From Mycobacterium stomatepiae (GTDB lineage: Bacteria; Actinomycetota; Actinomycetes; Mycobacteriales; Mycobacteriaceae): a stretch of DNA of 64,000 bases. Within the stretch, counting starts at the first letter, position 1. The number at the start of each line of letters is the position of its first letter. Position numbers and translations under genes: made by a program. The notes beneath the pieces were generated by a model. That model did not search any database and was not told the DNA's origin. It was given only the letters and a program-made list of their open reading frames with translations. Location: the NCBI RefSeq assembly GCF_010731715.1, contig NZ_AP022587.1, forward strand, positions 2,418,001-2,482,000. Reading direction: 5' to 3'. Below, one piece after another: positions 18,654 through 27,651 of the stretch.

Positions 18654-19005
18654 TGCAGGCCTCCTCAGCAACTCAAGTCCGCGATCCGTCTTAGCGAGAC
18701 CCCGAGCGCCACAAATGATATGAACTCTGAGCTGCGGCGCCTGCGCAAGACTGCACATTCCGCTTCCATTTTTCGCGGCCCGACCCAGCTCGGTTAATCC
18801 ACGTGATCTGGACCCGGGTTGTAAGGCTCCGCTCAGAGAGTCGATGGACCATGATCCCCCGAAGGGCATACGTCCCGCACGTAACCGGCGGCCGTGCGTC
18901 GGTAGATAGTTCAACGGCCACCATCGGACGAATCTGTCGCTACGGTTGCAGCCGAAACCGACATCGCTCCGGCGACCGGCCAGGCCTCGTCCAGGATTGT
19001 AGGCT
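18654..19005. other. Upstream region of the monooxygenase
   Basis: The monooxygenase frame stays open upstream to 18914, but the extension (rich in Arg, Ser and Gly) does not look like part of a flavoprotein and precedes the strong RBS. Nothing else is recognised. The region would contain the promoter for the monooxygenase. Confidence 0.4.
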
Positions 19006-19036
19006 TGACTTCCTCCCTCCGGCTGGAGCCGGGGAT
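19006..19036 (-). mobile_element. Right-end hairpin of an IS200/IS605- or IS607-type element (omegaRNA-like 3' end)
   Basis: Read on the minus strand the segment is GAATCCCCGGCTCCAGCCGG followed by AGGGAGGAAGTCAAG. A GC hairpin (CCGGC/GCCGG, loop TGGA) next to GAGGAAGTCAAG is the usual right end of TnpB-coding elements, where the guide RNA scaffold ends and the guide begins. It lies about 90 bp beyond the stop of the TnpB remnant, in the correct orientation. Confidence 0.5.
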
Positions 19037-19125
19037 TCCAACTCGTTCATGCTGCGGGTGCAGTGTGGGCGGGTTGGGGCACTGATCCCTCGCGGTTTCC
19101 TGCTGGTTCTTGCGTCAATGTCTGC

Positions 19126-19700
19126 TCAGCGCGCGGGCGCGGAGGAGTCTCGGCAGGCGGTGACCGCAAGCCCTGCGGCCAATATGTTTGTGGCGGCGTT
19201 AACGTCCGCATGCCCAGTGAACGAGCAAGTGGTGCACCGGAATACCGCTTGGCTCAGGGGATTTCGGATCCACCTGCCACACTTCGAGCCGCGTTGCGAC
19301 GTGTACGCACCACCACCACGGCGGTCCCGGTGTAGCGCCGCCGAGGCCAGCGCCAACGCGAACTGTGCCATCCCTTGGCGAGGATGGCACGGTTGAGCCC
19401 GGACTTGGCAGCCAGGTTGCGGCCCGGATCCTGCAGGGTTCCTTTCGCTGTCCGAGTCATGTTGCGATTCTTCAAATCTTCGAGCACCACCACGGCGTTG
19501 GCCGCGGTGAGCTGATGCGCGGTCTGGGCACAGAAATCCTGCCGGCGGCGCCGTTCGCGGGCCCGGACATCCGCCAACGCAGCCCGCACCTTGCCCCGGC
19601 TCGCCGACCCTTTCGCCGAGCGGGCCAGTCTGCGTTGCAGCGATACGATGCGGCGCTGTTAAACTGCCGCGCACACCTAGCCAAAGAGCTGGTGAGGAGC
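19126..19700 (-). pseudogene. TnpB-type nuclease remnant (IS605/IS607 family), frameshifted
   Basis: Coding pieces in more than one frame match TnpB in order: RAALADVRARERRRRQDFCA and NAVVVLEDLKNRNMTRTAKG (the conserved catalytic Glu region), GLNRAILAKGW, then in a shifted frame the zinc-ribbon AYTSQRGSKCGRW, FRCTTCSFTGHADVNAATNI, and the tail LAAGLAVTACRDSS. The N-terminal two-thirds is missing. One zinc-ribbon cysteine is changed (SQRGSKCG instead of the usual SxxCSxCG). The nuclease is therefore dead. Confidence 0.75.
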
Positions 19701-19744
19701 CGCTACCGGTTGAAATGGACACGCCTGATGGCAGAATCAACATC

Positions 19745-20113
19745 ATGCCCCATCAAGCCATAGATCTTGGCCAGAAACTAGCGCAATTTTCCGAATATTG
19801 GTCACCGAAGATCGTGGCCCATCTCAACGACTATGAAGTCAAGGTCGTCAAGCTGCGCGGCGAGTTTGTATGGCACAAGCACGACGAAACCGATGAACTG
19901 TTCTTCGTCGTCGCGGGCGAACTGACCATTCAGCTACGCGACGGCGACGTGACAGTTCGGCCCGGACAACTGTTCATCGTTCCGCGCGGCGTCGAACACT
20001 GCCCCCGCGCTGATGGTGAGGTGCACGCCGTGCTCGTAGAACCCACCGGTGTGGTGAACACCGGTAGCGCTGGCGGCGACCTGACTGCCGCGTACGACGA
20101 TTCTCTCGCCTAG
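19745..20113 (+). CDS. Cupin-domain protein
   Basis: 122 residues from ATG 19745 (an in-frame ATG at 19715 is also possible). A single cupin barrel is clear: first motif FVWHKHDETDELFFVVAGEL (two His and one Glu as metal ligands) and second motif GQLFIVPRGVEHCPRA. Such small cupins act as isomerases, dioxygenases, or metal-dependent binders; no specific reaction can be read from the sequence. It sits intact between two dead transposon genes, about 12 kb from the polyketide genes. Confidence 0.8.
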   Translation: MPHQAIDLGQKLAQFSEYWSPKIVAHLNDYEVKVVKLRGEFVWHKHDETDELFFVVAGELTIQLRDGDVTVRPGQLFIVPRGVEHCPRADGEVHAVLVEPTGVVNTGSAGGDLTAAYDDSLA

Positions 20114-20149
20114 GTCCCCGAGGCCAACCGCCCGTCCCCTCGACCGGTT

Positions 20150-20830
20150 TCAGCCGGTGTCTGGCTTTGGTGTGGGCGAGCCGGTAGCTGACAGTGCCGG
20201 TCTCGATGATGTTGCCGCCGAAGGTGAGTCGGTCAACGATGGCGGCGCAGAGCCGTGAGTCGGTGAAGGTTTAGTCCAGCCCGAGTAGCTGTCGTTCGAT
20301 GCGATGCCACGGAGTTCTTCTCTTCGCGTTCGGTTAATACCTGGAACGGCAGCTCTGCTCCACGCTTATCGAGTTCCATATAGCCCAGCTCATCGATGCA
20401 GAGCAGATCGACGCGGTCGCAGCGGTTGATGGTCTTGGTGAGCTGTTTGTCGTCGGCGGCCTCGACGAGCTCGTCGACGAGCTTGCTAACCAGGGTGTAT
20501 TTGACTTTGTCGCCGTGCATCGCCGCTTCGGTGCCCAGCACGATCAGCAGATGGGATTTGCCCGTGCCGCCCTGTCGCCCATCAAAACGCTACGGCAACG
20601 CCTTCTTAACCCAATCGCACTTCGCGAGCATGTAGATGATGGCGGGGTCGATGTTTGGGTTGGCGTCAAAGTCGGAGCGGCGCAGCGACTTATCACGGGA
20701 ACACCCGCGGCGAATGCGGCGTTCGAGCGCCGACAGGCACGGTCGTCCCATTCGGCCATCAGCAGCTCCGCGAGAAACCGCGGTAGGACATCTGCTCGCG
20801 GGCGGCGTTGCTTGCGCGGGGCGCTGAGAT
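20150..20830 (-). pseudogene. IstB-like ATPase of an IS21-type element, broken
   Basis: Fragments of one IstB protein appear in order across frames: LAELLMAEWDDRACRR, KSLRRSDFDANPNIDPAIIY, CDWVKKALP, GTEAAMHGDKVKYTLVSKLV, RVDLLCIDELGYMELDKRGA (Walker B), TEREEKNSVA and finally LCAAIVDRLTFGG, ETGTVSYRLAHTK. At least two frameshifts separate them and the Walker A loop is disrupted. No intact IstA partner is seen nearby. Confidence 0.75.
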
Positions 20831-20924
20831 CCGTGCAGATCATCGGGTTCGTAGCTGTTGGTGGGTTTGTTGGTCGTGTGGGACGGCATGGATTGTCGGT
20901 GGTGTGTGCCAGGGTGATTGTTGT

Positions 20925-22010
20925 GGGTTCGATGCGGCGGTGCGCTGTGGCCGGCTCAATGCCCGCAAGAAGCAGTTGACAGCCCAGTCGTCGGCGCGGT
21001 GTGCCAACGAGGTGATCGCCGGCAACGATGATCAATATTGGTTGGCCTGTGAGGCACAGTACCGCCACATCGTCGGGTTGAAGGCCGCGATCGCTGCTAT
21101 CGACCCCCGCCTGGCCGCACGTACCACCGACATCCTGACCGTGGCGCAGCGCAAAACCCGCCGCACCGCCACAGCGGTGAAAGGCTATGCAACGCAAAAG
21201 AAGAACGATAACGCCGCCGCCAGCATCTGCAGGGCCAGCTCGCCGCCGCTGAACAGCAGCGCGCTAGCGGGATCGGCCGCGTGGTGGAGGGCGGTAAACA
21301 CCTCGCCACAACGCGCCATCATCTCGATAAGGCCGGCCTGAGCACACCGCAGTGGCGGCGGCAATGGGTGGCGGCGCGGTGGCGGATCACCACCAACGGC
21401 TCGCCTGATGAGCCGTTCGGGAACCTCACAATCACGGTGAGCCCGGACGGGCAGGTCAGTATCCGGCTTCCGAAACAGTTGGAACAGTTGGCCAACGCCC
21501 CCGCGGCCGGTTCGCGCTCACCGGCACCGCGGTGTTCACCCACCGCGCTGGCGAATGGGCCCAACGGATCACCGGCGGCAACTCCTTCTCCTGCAGTGTC
21601 GCCTCCGACCTGGCCGTAATGGCGTCTACCTCACCGGGTCGTGGCCTATCCCCGCATTACCGTACTGGGCTCAGCGCGGCGGCTGCGGTCCCGGTGACGA
21701 CGTGTTCGCGACAGGCCCGGTCATCGGGGTGGATCTCAACGATGGACGTATCGCCGCCCACCGCCTCGACGCGCGCCAACCCGGCCGGCACCACCCATCG
21801 CATCGAGATCGACCTGTCCGGCAGCGCATCGCGCAGGGATGCCGAAGGGCGCCATGCCATCACCCAACTCCTGTGCACTACCCCCGCCACCACAGCATCA
21901 CCACGATCGCGGTCGAAGACCTCAACTTCGACGACGCCCGCTGCACCGGGCGCCAAAACGATGCCAGGGAGTGGATATGGCCGGACCCCGAGAACTGGTC
22001 CATGATCAAT
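20925..22010 (+). pseudogene. TnpB-related transposase (IS200/IS605 accessory type), frameshifted
   Basis: Pieces in several plus-strand frames line up with TnpB-related proteins: QYWLACEAQYRHIVGLKAAI, then VEGGKHLATTRHHLDKAGLS, TVSPDGQVSIRLPKQLEQLA, GPVIGVDLNDGRIAAHRLDA, EIDLSGSASRRDAEGRHAIT and SITTIAVEDLNFDDARCTGR. The last two contain the RuvC-type acidic region. Frame changes and loss of the C-terminus show it is inactive. Confidence 0.7.
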
Positions 22011-22231
22011 CGATCGGGGTCAGACCGACGCAGCTACTCAGCTCCGACTGCTAGTCATAGCATCTCACCTAAGCGCAGCTGCTAGCCGGATCGCTGACGG
22101 CGCCAAAGCCGAACAGTTCTGGAAGATACGCCCAAAAGTGAACTGGATCGGCGGTCAGTATTGAGCAGAATTAAGCGGTCTCGGGCGATGACAATATGTT
22201 GGTCCCGAAAATCCACGTTAGGGAGCGCTGT

Positions 22232-23749
22232 ATGACGTCAATCCCGCTGATCACCGATCTATTGCGGGCGCGCGCGGCGCTTGAGCCTGAAGGTGTGGCC
22301 CTTCGGGTAGATGGCGGAGAGGATCTGCGTTTCGGAGAGTGGGAACGCCGCGCAAACTCAATAGCTCACGGGCTGCTCGATGCTGATGTGCGGCCAACTG
22401 ACCGCGTCGGTCTGGTTTTCAGCGGAGCCGATTGGGCGGAATATGCTGCTAGTTACCTTGCCGTGCTCAACTCCGGGGCTACGGCGGTTCATTTAAGAAG
22501 TGGCATGGATCCGTCGGAATTCGACCGACGCATCACAGAGACCTCGACTAGCTTATTGATATGCGGAGCGGCCGCCACAGTGCCTGCCTACTCCAGTTTG
22601 CCTAAAACCTCGCCACGAGACCTCGCAAATAATCAGCCTTCGTCACCGGTGGATGTAGTAGTCGATCCGTCTTTCATCGCCGATATCCTATACACGTCTG
22701 GCACCACAGGTGCAGCGAAGGCATTTACCAACCCCCACGGAAATCTGGTGTTCGGCCGAGGACCAGAAGGGTTACGACAGTTTTCCACCGCTGCGCCCAT
22801 TTTGGCGCCAATGCCGCTGGGCACGACCTCCAGCGCCACCATCGCGGGCATTATGGCCGTCACGTCGCAAACCCAGCTGGTTATTTGTTCGGTCTCCGAT
22901 ATCGAGCGCATGGGCGAGCTTATCTACGCCGAGGCGGTCGGCTTTGTGATGCTGACGCCTTGGATCGGCCAGCAGATGGTGACTGCCCGACTGCACGAGC
23001 GTCACGACCTAAGCACCGTGACTCGGCTGGCGACCGCTTCAGCGCCCTTGGCGCCCGCAACGAGCCGTCGACTGCTGGAGATGTTTCCGAATGCTGTGCT
23101 CAACAGTGCCTACGCGCAATCCGAAGCCGTTCCCGCGGTGATTACCAACACCTTCGATCCAGAGCGACCGACCACGCTGGGACTCCCCGCACCCGGAACG
23201 GAGGTTCAGATCGTCGATCAAGATGGAAATGCTTTGCCGGCGGGACAGCTCGGGGAAATTTGGATGCGATCGGCCGCGCCCAAACGGCGATACCTGGATG
23301 ATTCTCGGGCGGAGGTGGTGCATGATGCCGATGACTGGATCCGCACCCGCGATCTTGGCCACCGAGATACAGAAGGCTTTCTTTATCTGTTTGACCGACC
23401 TGAAGATGTGATCGAGTTGAACGGTCATCTTCTGTCGTCGATCCAGATCGAGGCACAGCTTTATGAGCATCCCGCGGTACGCGAGGCGGCCGCGGTAGTC
23501 CTTCCTAGCGCCGATCTGGCTCCCGCGTTAGCCGCGTTTGTCGTTTTGTCTGATGCTGGGCAGCTTGACGACGTCTGCCGATTCGCCGAGAATCGGCTGC
23601 AGCCACCCGCCTTGCCGACACAGTGGCACGCCGTAGAGTCGCTGCCGCGAGGGGTTACTGGCAAGGTCCTCAAGCGCCTTCTACGAACTACAAACCCCGT
23701 ATTGGGCGGAGCACATAGCAGCATCGGCGGGCAAGTCCGACCGCTTTGA
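22232..23749 (+). CDS. AMP-forming acyl-CoA/acyl-ACP ligase (ANL superfamily)
   Basis: 505 residues from ATG 22232 (GGGAG 6 nt upstream); a start at 22196 is less likely. Adenylation motifs in order: DILYTSGTTGAAKAFTNPHG (P-loop), SAYAQSEAVPAV, GTEVQIVDQDGN, WIRTRDLGHRDTEGFLYLFD, and the C-terminal lysine in LPRGVTGKVLKRLL. The enzyme activates a carboxylic acid as its adenylate and passes it to CoA or to a carrier protein. It is the only adenylating enzyme in the window, so loading of a starter unit onto the synthase whose beginning lies off the right edge is a reasonable guess. A stand-alone FadD role in fatty-acid metabolism cannot be excluded. Confidence 0.85.
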   Translation: MTSIPLITDLLRARAALEPEGVALRVDGGEDLRFGEWERRANSIAHGLLDADVRPTDRVGLVFSGADWAEYAASYLAVLNSGATAVHLRSGMDPSEFDRRITETSTSLLICGAAATVPAYSSLPKTSPRDLANNQPSSPVDVVVDPSFIADILYTSGTTGAAKAFTNPHGNLVFGRGPEGLRQFSTAAPILAPMPLGTTSSATIAGIMAVTSQTQLVICSVSDIERMGELIYAEAVGFVMLTPWIGQQMVTARLHERHDLSTVTRLATASAPLAPATSRRLLEMFPNAVLNSAYAQSEAVPAVITNTFDPERPTTLGLPAPGTEVQIVDQDGNALPAGQLGEIWMRSAAPKRRYLDDSRAEVVHDADDWIRTRDLGHRDTEGFLYLFDRPEDVIELNGHLLSSIQIEAQLYEHPAVREAAAVVLPSADLAPALAAFVVLSDAGQLDDVCRFAENRLQPPALPTQWHAVESLPRGVTGKVLKRLLRTTNPVLGGAHSSIGGQVRPL

Positions 23750-24363
23750 GGGCTCACGGCGAGGACCTGGATCCGGTTTCAGCATTGTCTTTCGGCGCGA
23801 AAAAGTGGCTCAGCTGCAGGCGAGATGAAATGCGCTGCAGCACAGCATTTTTGGTTTTCCCCAGGCGCGAGAACATCAGCGTGTGATCTCCAGCGCTGTA
23901 TTGGTCTGGGCTATCGAGTTGGCCCGTAATGGGTCATGGAGCACTAGATAGCTTGGGGTGCTGTCCTTTTCGCCAGTTCCTGCGATGCCCAGGAGCTTGC
24001 CTTGCTGGGGTCCAAAGCCACGTCCGCATGGCGTCCGCAAGTGTGTAATCGACTCGCGCGGTGCGCGGGCTGCGGCTTCGTAGGGCTTTCCCCGGGTTTC
24101 GCAGCCAAACAGACATCACCAGGGCTAGCGCCCGCCATTTCGTCGGCAAACGCCTGTCGCGCCAGCCCGCGCGCGGCAACGGTAGGCGATAGGGTCCCCG
24201 AGAACCAAGAACTCTTCAGCCGCAGATAATTCATCGCCCGAGCAACTCGCGGCCAGCTCCTCCACGTCGTATATCCAGCGTCCCCGATCTATCGGCGAAC
24301 TTGACCGTGCCTCACACCCGACGGCAGCTAGCTCAACCATATAAGTGCGTCGAATACTGAGCG
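23750..24363. other. Gene-free gap between the ligase and the DUF6039-like gene
   Basis: No convincing coding region on either strand. It carries one copy of the 21-bp repeat described at 23918-23938. Confidence 0.5.
23918..23938. repeat. Copy 1 of a 21-bp near-identical repeat
   Basis: GTTGGCCCGTAATGGGTCAT plus G matches the copy at 25415-25435 at 19 of 21 positions. The two copies flank the DUF6039-like gene at 24364-25302. They may be remnants of the ends or targets of an insertion element, or regulatory sites. Confidence 0.45.
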
Positions 24364-25302
24364 TTATACGGCAGTACGAGCGGCATCAGTGGCGTACATG
24401 TTCCAGTGCTGCGGGGTGAGGGCCAAGTCCCGCAGAGTGCCGTCGATAAACATCCGGCTCCAATCACCGCCACCCTTGCCTGGCGGGATCCACTCTTTCA
24501 TATACACCTCGGCGACCTCAGGTTCCATGAATGCCCGCATGTCAATGAGTGAATAATACGCCGACAGGTCTTTCAAATGGATCAGCCAGTGAATGCGATC
24601 AGACAAGCCGAAGGCTTCCTCATACAAAAACACCGTTACCAAGCCCCTTTGATGGCTGTTGATGGTTTCGGCTACGGCTCGGGCAAATTGTCGCCCCTCT
24701 GCCCGGAACTCGTACTTCAGCTGGCCAACACGGTGGATCACGATCCCAGCGATCGCAGTATTCAAACAGTCCTGCGGTGACAGGGATGTCTGTGCCTGCG
24801 CAGGCGGCAATATCAACCCGCCACTACCGGTCTCCAACGGCTCACTCGGGTTTCCGTCGGTACTAGTTCCGTACATCCCTGAGAATTGCGGCAACAGCAC
24901 CGTTTCTGTGATCGTCCCATCGATAAACAACCGATCCCAGGTTCCGCCACCCTTGTCCGCAGCGATTCGCTGCTTGAAAAAGATCTCCCTAAAGCCAGGG
25001 TCGCTGTTGCCCATCTTTACCATCGACTCGTAAACCTCAAGTGAGGGCAGATGCAAGATCCAATGGATTACGTCTTTGGTTCCGAACGTTTCCTCGTAGA
25101 CGTATACCGAACAGACGCCACGCTGATTAGAAGTAATGTACTGGGCAAGCTCACGCGCGAACACCCTGGCCTCCGAGCGAAACTCGGACTTTGCCACCCC
25201 AGTCCGCTCCACAACCAAGCCGGCGTTTCCGGAGTGCAGGAGGCCCTCGTACTGAACGTCCGTCTGCGTCAAGGCTGTTGGGATACTCGGCGCGTCGGTC
25301 AC
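24364..25302 (-). CDS. Two-repeat protein of the DUF6039 type (possible alpha/beta-barrel ABM-like fold)
   Basis: 312 residues, GTG start with GGAGG 5 nt upstream. The protein is an internal duplication: residues about 28-145 and about 185-305 share the pattern VERTG or IHRVG..FRAEGRQFAR..HQRG.....YEEtFG..D.IHWLIHL and end with KGGGxWxRxFIDGTxxxxxLxP. This resembles DUF6039 proteins found in actinomycete natural-product clusters; the name is from memory. No catalytic motif is known to me. The conserved IHWLIHL and GGG-W-R-F-DGT blocks suggest a ligand pocket. A paralogue is encoded at 26336-27211 on the other strand. A role in polyketide folding, cyclisation or resistance is conceivable but unproven. 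Confidence 0.65.
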   Translation of the reverse strand: MTDAPSIPTALTQTDVQYEGLLHSGNAGLVVERTGVAKSEFRSEARVFARELAQYITSNQRGVCSVYVYEETFGTKDVIHWILHLPSLEVYESMVKMGNSDPGFREIFFKQRIAADKGGGTWDRLFIDGTITETVLLPQFSGMYGTSTDGNPSEPLETGSGGLILPPAQAQTSLSPQDCLNTAIAGIVIHRVGQLKYEFRAEGRQFARAVAETINSHQRGLVTVFLYEEAFGLSDRIHWLIHLKDLSAYYSLIDMRAFMEPEVAEVYMKEWIPPGKGGGDWSRMFIDGTLRDLALTPQHWNMYATDAARTAV

Positions 25303-25414
25303 AGCTGCCTCCAGTGATTGAGCTAGTTGTCGACGTTCCCACCACGCCGATCACGTTGAACGCTAGAAGCCCGCGCCCGGCCACGCTGGTCAGGACTGCG
25401 CACTTGCATGGAAA

Positions 25415-25435
25415 GTTGACCCGCAATGGGTCATG
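25415..25435. repeat. Copy 2 of the 21-bp repeat, with inner inverted repeat
   Basis: GTTGACCCGCAATGGGTCAT plus G contains GACCC-GCAAT-GGGTC, a perfect 5-bp inverted repeat. It lies 113 bp upstream of the DUF6039-like start and 125 bp before the IS110 remnant, so it could be an operator or an element end. Confidence 0.4.
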
Positions 25436-25559
25436 CACCGCCACTCAGATTGCGGGCTGGTGGTTTTCGGCCAATCCAGCGACCTCCAGGCATCGTGTCT
25501 TGTCTACCCAGGCTGAGCCGGATGCAACGTATTCAGGAGCGGCCACCGCGGGGCGGATG

Positions 25560-26008
25560 GTGTCGGCTGATTGACCACTCCCCCACCGTTGCAGACGGTC
25601 GCCCTGACCACGGTGTATGGCAGCTTGTTGTTGGCGGTGCTGGCCGATGCCGGCAAGACCGGCGCGGTATCTGGCGAGCAGACAGGTCTGGCAGGCGTCC
25701 GTAACTTATTGTGGCGGCTCGGTGATCGGTGCTACGCACCGATCACCGAACTGCGGATGCTGACCGCCCATCGCGCAAATCTGGTCGCCGATCGCACCCG
25801 CACCATCAACCGGCTGCGCCAACAACTCGTCGTGGTGTGTCCGGCGTTGGAGCGAGTCGCCCAACTGTCCCAGGACCGTGGCCGGGTGGTGCTGCTGCCG
25901 CGCTACCAGCGCCCGGAAGCCATTCGGCACAGTGATTTTGGGCTCGTGACTCGGGTCCTGACCGACGCTGGCGTACGCAACGCTGCCGCCGTCGCGGCGG
26001 CGGCTTGA
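25560..26008 (+). pseudogene. IS110-family transposase remnant
   Basis: The region encodes pieces typical of the N-terminal DEDD half of IS110 transposases: YGSLLLAVLADAGKT, then ITELRMLTAHRANLVADRTR, TINRLRQQLVVVCPALERVA and SQDRGRVVLLPRYQRPEAIR, VLTDAGVRNAAAVAAAA. The first catalytic segment is missing, the segment between GKT and ITEL is scrambled, and there is no C-terminal transposase_20 domain. Confidence 0.75.
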
Positions 26009-26335
26009 CTTCTTTATTGCGAGCTCTACCTTTCTTCGATGACTTGGTAGGTCTCGAAGCAGAATCTACTCCCCGCCATTTACACCGGCTTTTGGACGCA
26101 TCCCCGAACACGTCATCGCCCGACTAAAAGATGGCACGCCCTGCGGGGATTCCGCCGGTGCGCCCACGCCATAAACCACAGCCTTCACATAGTTGCAGGG
26201 GTTTAGAACATGCAGACCCCCACTCAAGTACGGGGTCAACTCCTAGTGGCCGCTCCAGACGCGCACATTTGGGCTGTTTTCGCGAAAGCGGGCGCTAATA
26301 CTTCAAACATGGCCAGAGCCAAGGAGGACCGCCAT
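26009..26335. other. Gap between the IS110 remnant and the second DUF6039-like gene
   Basis: No gene recognised. An in-frame extension of the downstream gene reaches 26210, but the strong ribosome site at 26321-26327 marks the real start at 26336. Confidence 0.5.
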
Positions 26336-27211
26336 ATGTCAACCCACGCTGAGAATCCCCCGGCCATCGCCGCTCGGCTTGCGGATCGGACTGTCGCGCC
26401 CAACTCCTTAAACTCGAGCATGATCGTTCACCGAGTGGGCACGGCGAACCCGGATTTTGTTGACGAGGCGCTGGTCTTCGGTCAGCAAATCGCCGACCGG
26501 ATGAATTCGGTCCTTGGGACTGCGGCCAACACCACGGTCTACCGGGACCTTGGGTCAGCTTCGAAGATTCATTGGTTGGTGCACCTCTATTCCCCAGCCG
26601 ACTACGGAAAATTAATCAGCATGGCTGATCACGACGAAGAGCTCCGACACGTCTACGAAGGCAATCGCTTGCCCGAGCGCGGAGGAGGTAACTGGGAGCG
26701 GATATTCGTTCAATCGTCCTTTCGTGAACTCGTAATAGTTCCCCAGCACGGACTGCTCGATAGCCAGGACCACCCTGGCCTGGGTGAGGACCTCTTCGCC
26801 GTCCCGGCGATCTTTCAGATGCCCGAAGTAGCGTCAACCTGGAGCAGCACAAACGCCCCAATGATATTACATCGACGCATACAGGGCCTCTACGCAAGTC
26901 GTGACCTCGCCCGCCTCTACCTGCAACAATGGCAAGGCGCCGTCAACCGCACCCTTCCAGGCGAGATCACCGTCGCCCAATACGAAGAAGTGTGGGGGCA
27001 TCAGGACCGGCTGCATCTCCTCATCCATGCCAGCGGCCGTAACGCGCTCCAACGATTGAAAGATCTGGAAGATTCGCCATCTGGCGAATTTGCCGGCGTC
27101 ATTTCACGATTGCGAGTCAAGCGCGCTGGCCAAATGTTCGACTGGAGAGGGCTGTTCGAAGACGGAACGCAGACCGATACCATCCTCGAACGGTATTGGC
27201 CATCGACCTAA
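26336..27211 (+). CDS. Second two-repeat DUF6039-type protein
   Basis: 291 residues from ATG 26336, preceded by AAGGAGG (26321-26327, 8 nt spacing). It carries the same duplicated pattern as 24364-25302, more diverged: MIVHRVGTANPDFVDEALVF, SKIHWLVHLYSPADYGKLI and RGGGNWERIFVQSSFRELVI in the first half; MILHRRIQGLYASRDLARLY, DRLHLLIHA and MFDWRGLFEDGTQTDTILER in the second. The two genes are divergent around the IS110 remnant, so they may once have been neighbours split by the element. Function unknown. Confidence 0.65.
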   Translation: MSTHAENPPAIAARLADRTVAPNSLNSSMIVHRVGTANPDFVDEALVFGQQIADRMNSVLGTAANTTVYRDLGSASKIHWLVHLYSPADYGKLISMADHDEELRHVYEGNRLPERGGGNWERIFVQSSFRELVIVPQHGLLDSQDHPGLGEDLFAVPAIFQMPEVASTWSSTNAPMILHRRIQGLYASRDLARLYLQQWQGAVNRTLPGEITVAQYEEVWGHQDRLHLLIHASGRNALQRLKDLEDSPSGEFAGVISRLRVKRAGQMFDWRGLFEDGTQTDTILERYWPST

Positions 27212-27651
27212 GAGCGCTGGCGATCGGGACACGAGCAGCTTTCAGACATTTACAGTCACGCTGCGGCCGGCGATATGGATCCGAACCCGACCTGATGGCC
27301 AGGAGGAGGGGAAGGGGAAGGGTCGCCAGCGCTGGGGCATGCATTGCAGCGAAATGCGCCGGCAAGCCTAACGACGTCGATCTCGCAATTCGTCAAGCGT
27401 ACGCCGGACTGGGGGCTGCGCGGCGCTTAATGGCATCTTGTTGGATAGACCAAAGTTCCTGCAGCCTCACGGGCTGGGTTTCTGCTGCTTTCCGGTTTCT
27501 CCCGCGTTACTAGCTGTTGCGACGCACAATATGGCGCGTGGACTCAATAAAACGCATGTGTAGTCATAACGAAGCGTTCACATGTTGACAAGCAGGGCAG
27601 ACCACGCCAGTCGGAGTAGCTGCGTCGCCCCTAGCTGATGGCGCCAAAGCA
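27212..27651. other. 440-bp gap between convergent genes
   Basis: It lies between the second DUF6039-like gene (+) and mmpL (-). No gene or clear terminator hairpin was recognised. Confidence 0.5.

Noticed and set aside
18654..18914. N-terminal extension of the flavin monooxygenase
   Set aside because: A strong RBS and TTG lie just before the FAD motif, and the extension does not look like a domain.
24002..24340. Short frames on both strands in the ligase/DUF6039 gap
   Set aside because: No RBS, no recognisable motif, overlapping each other on opposite strands.
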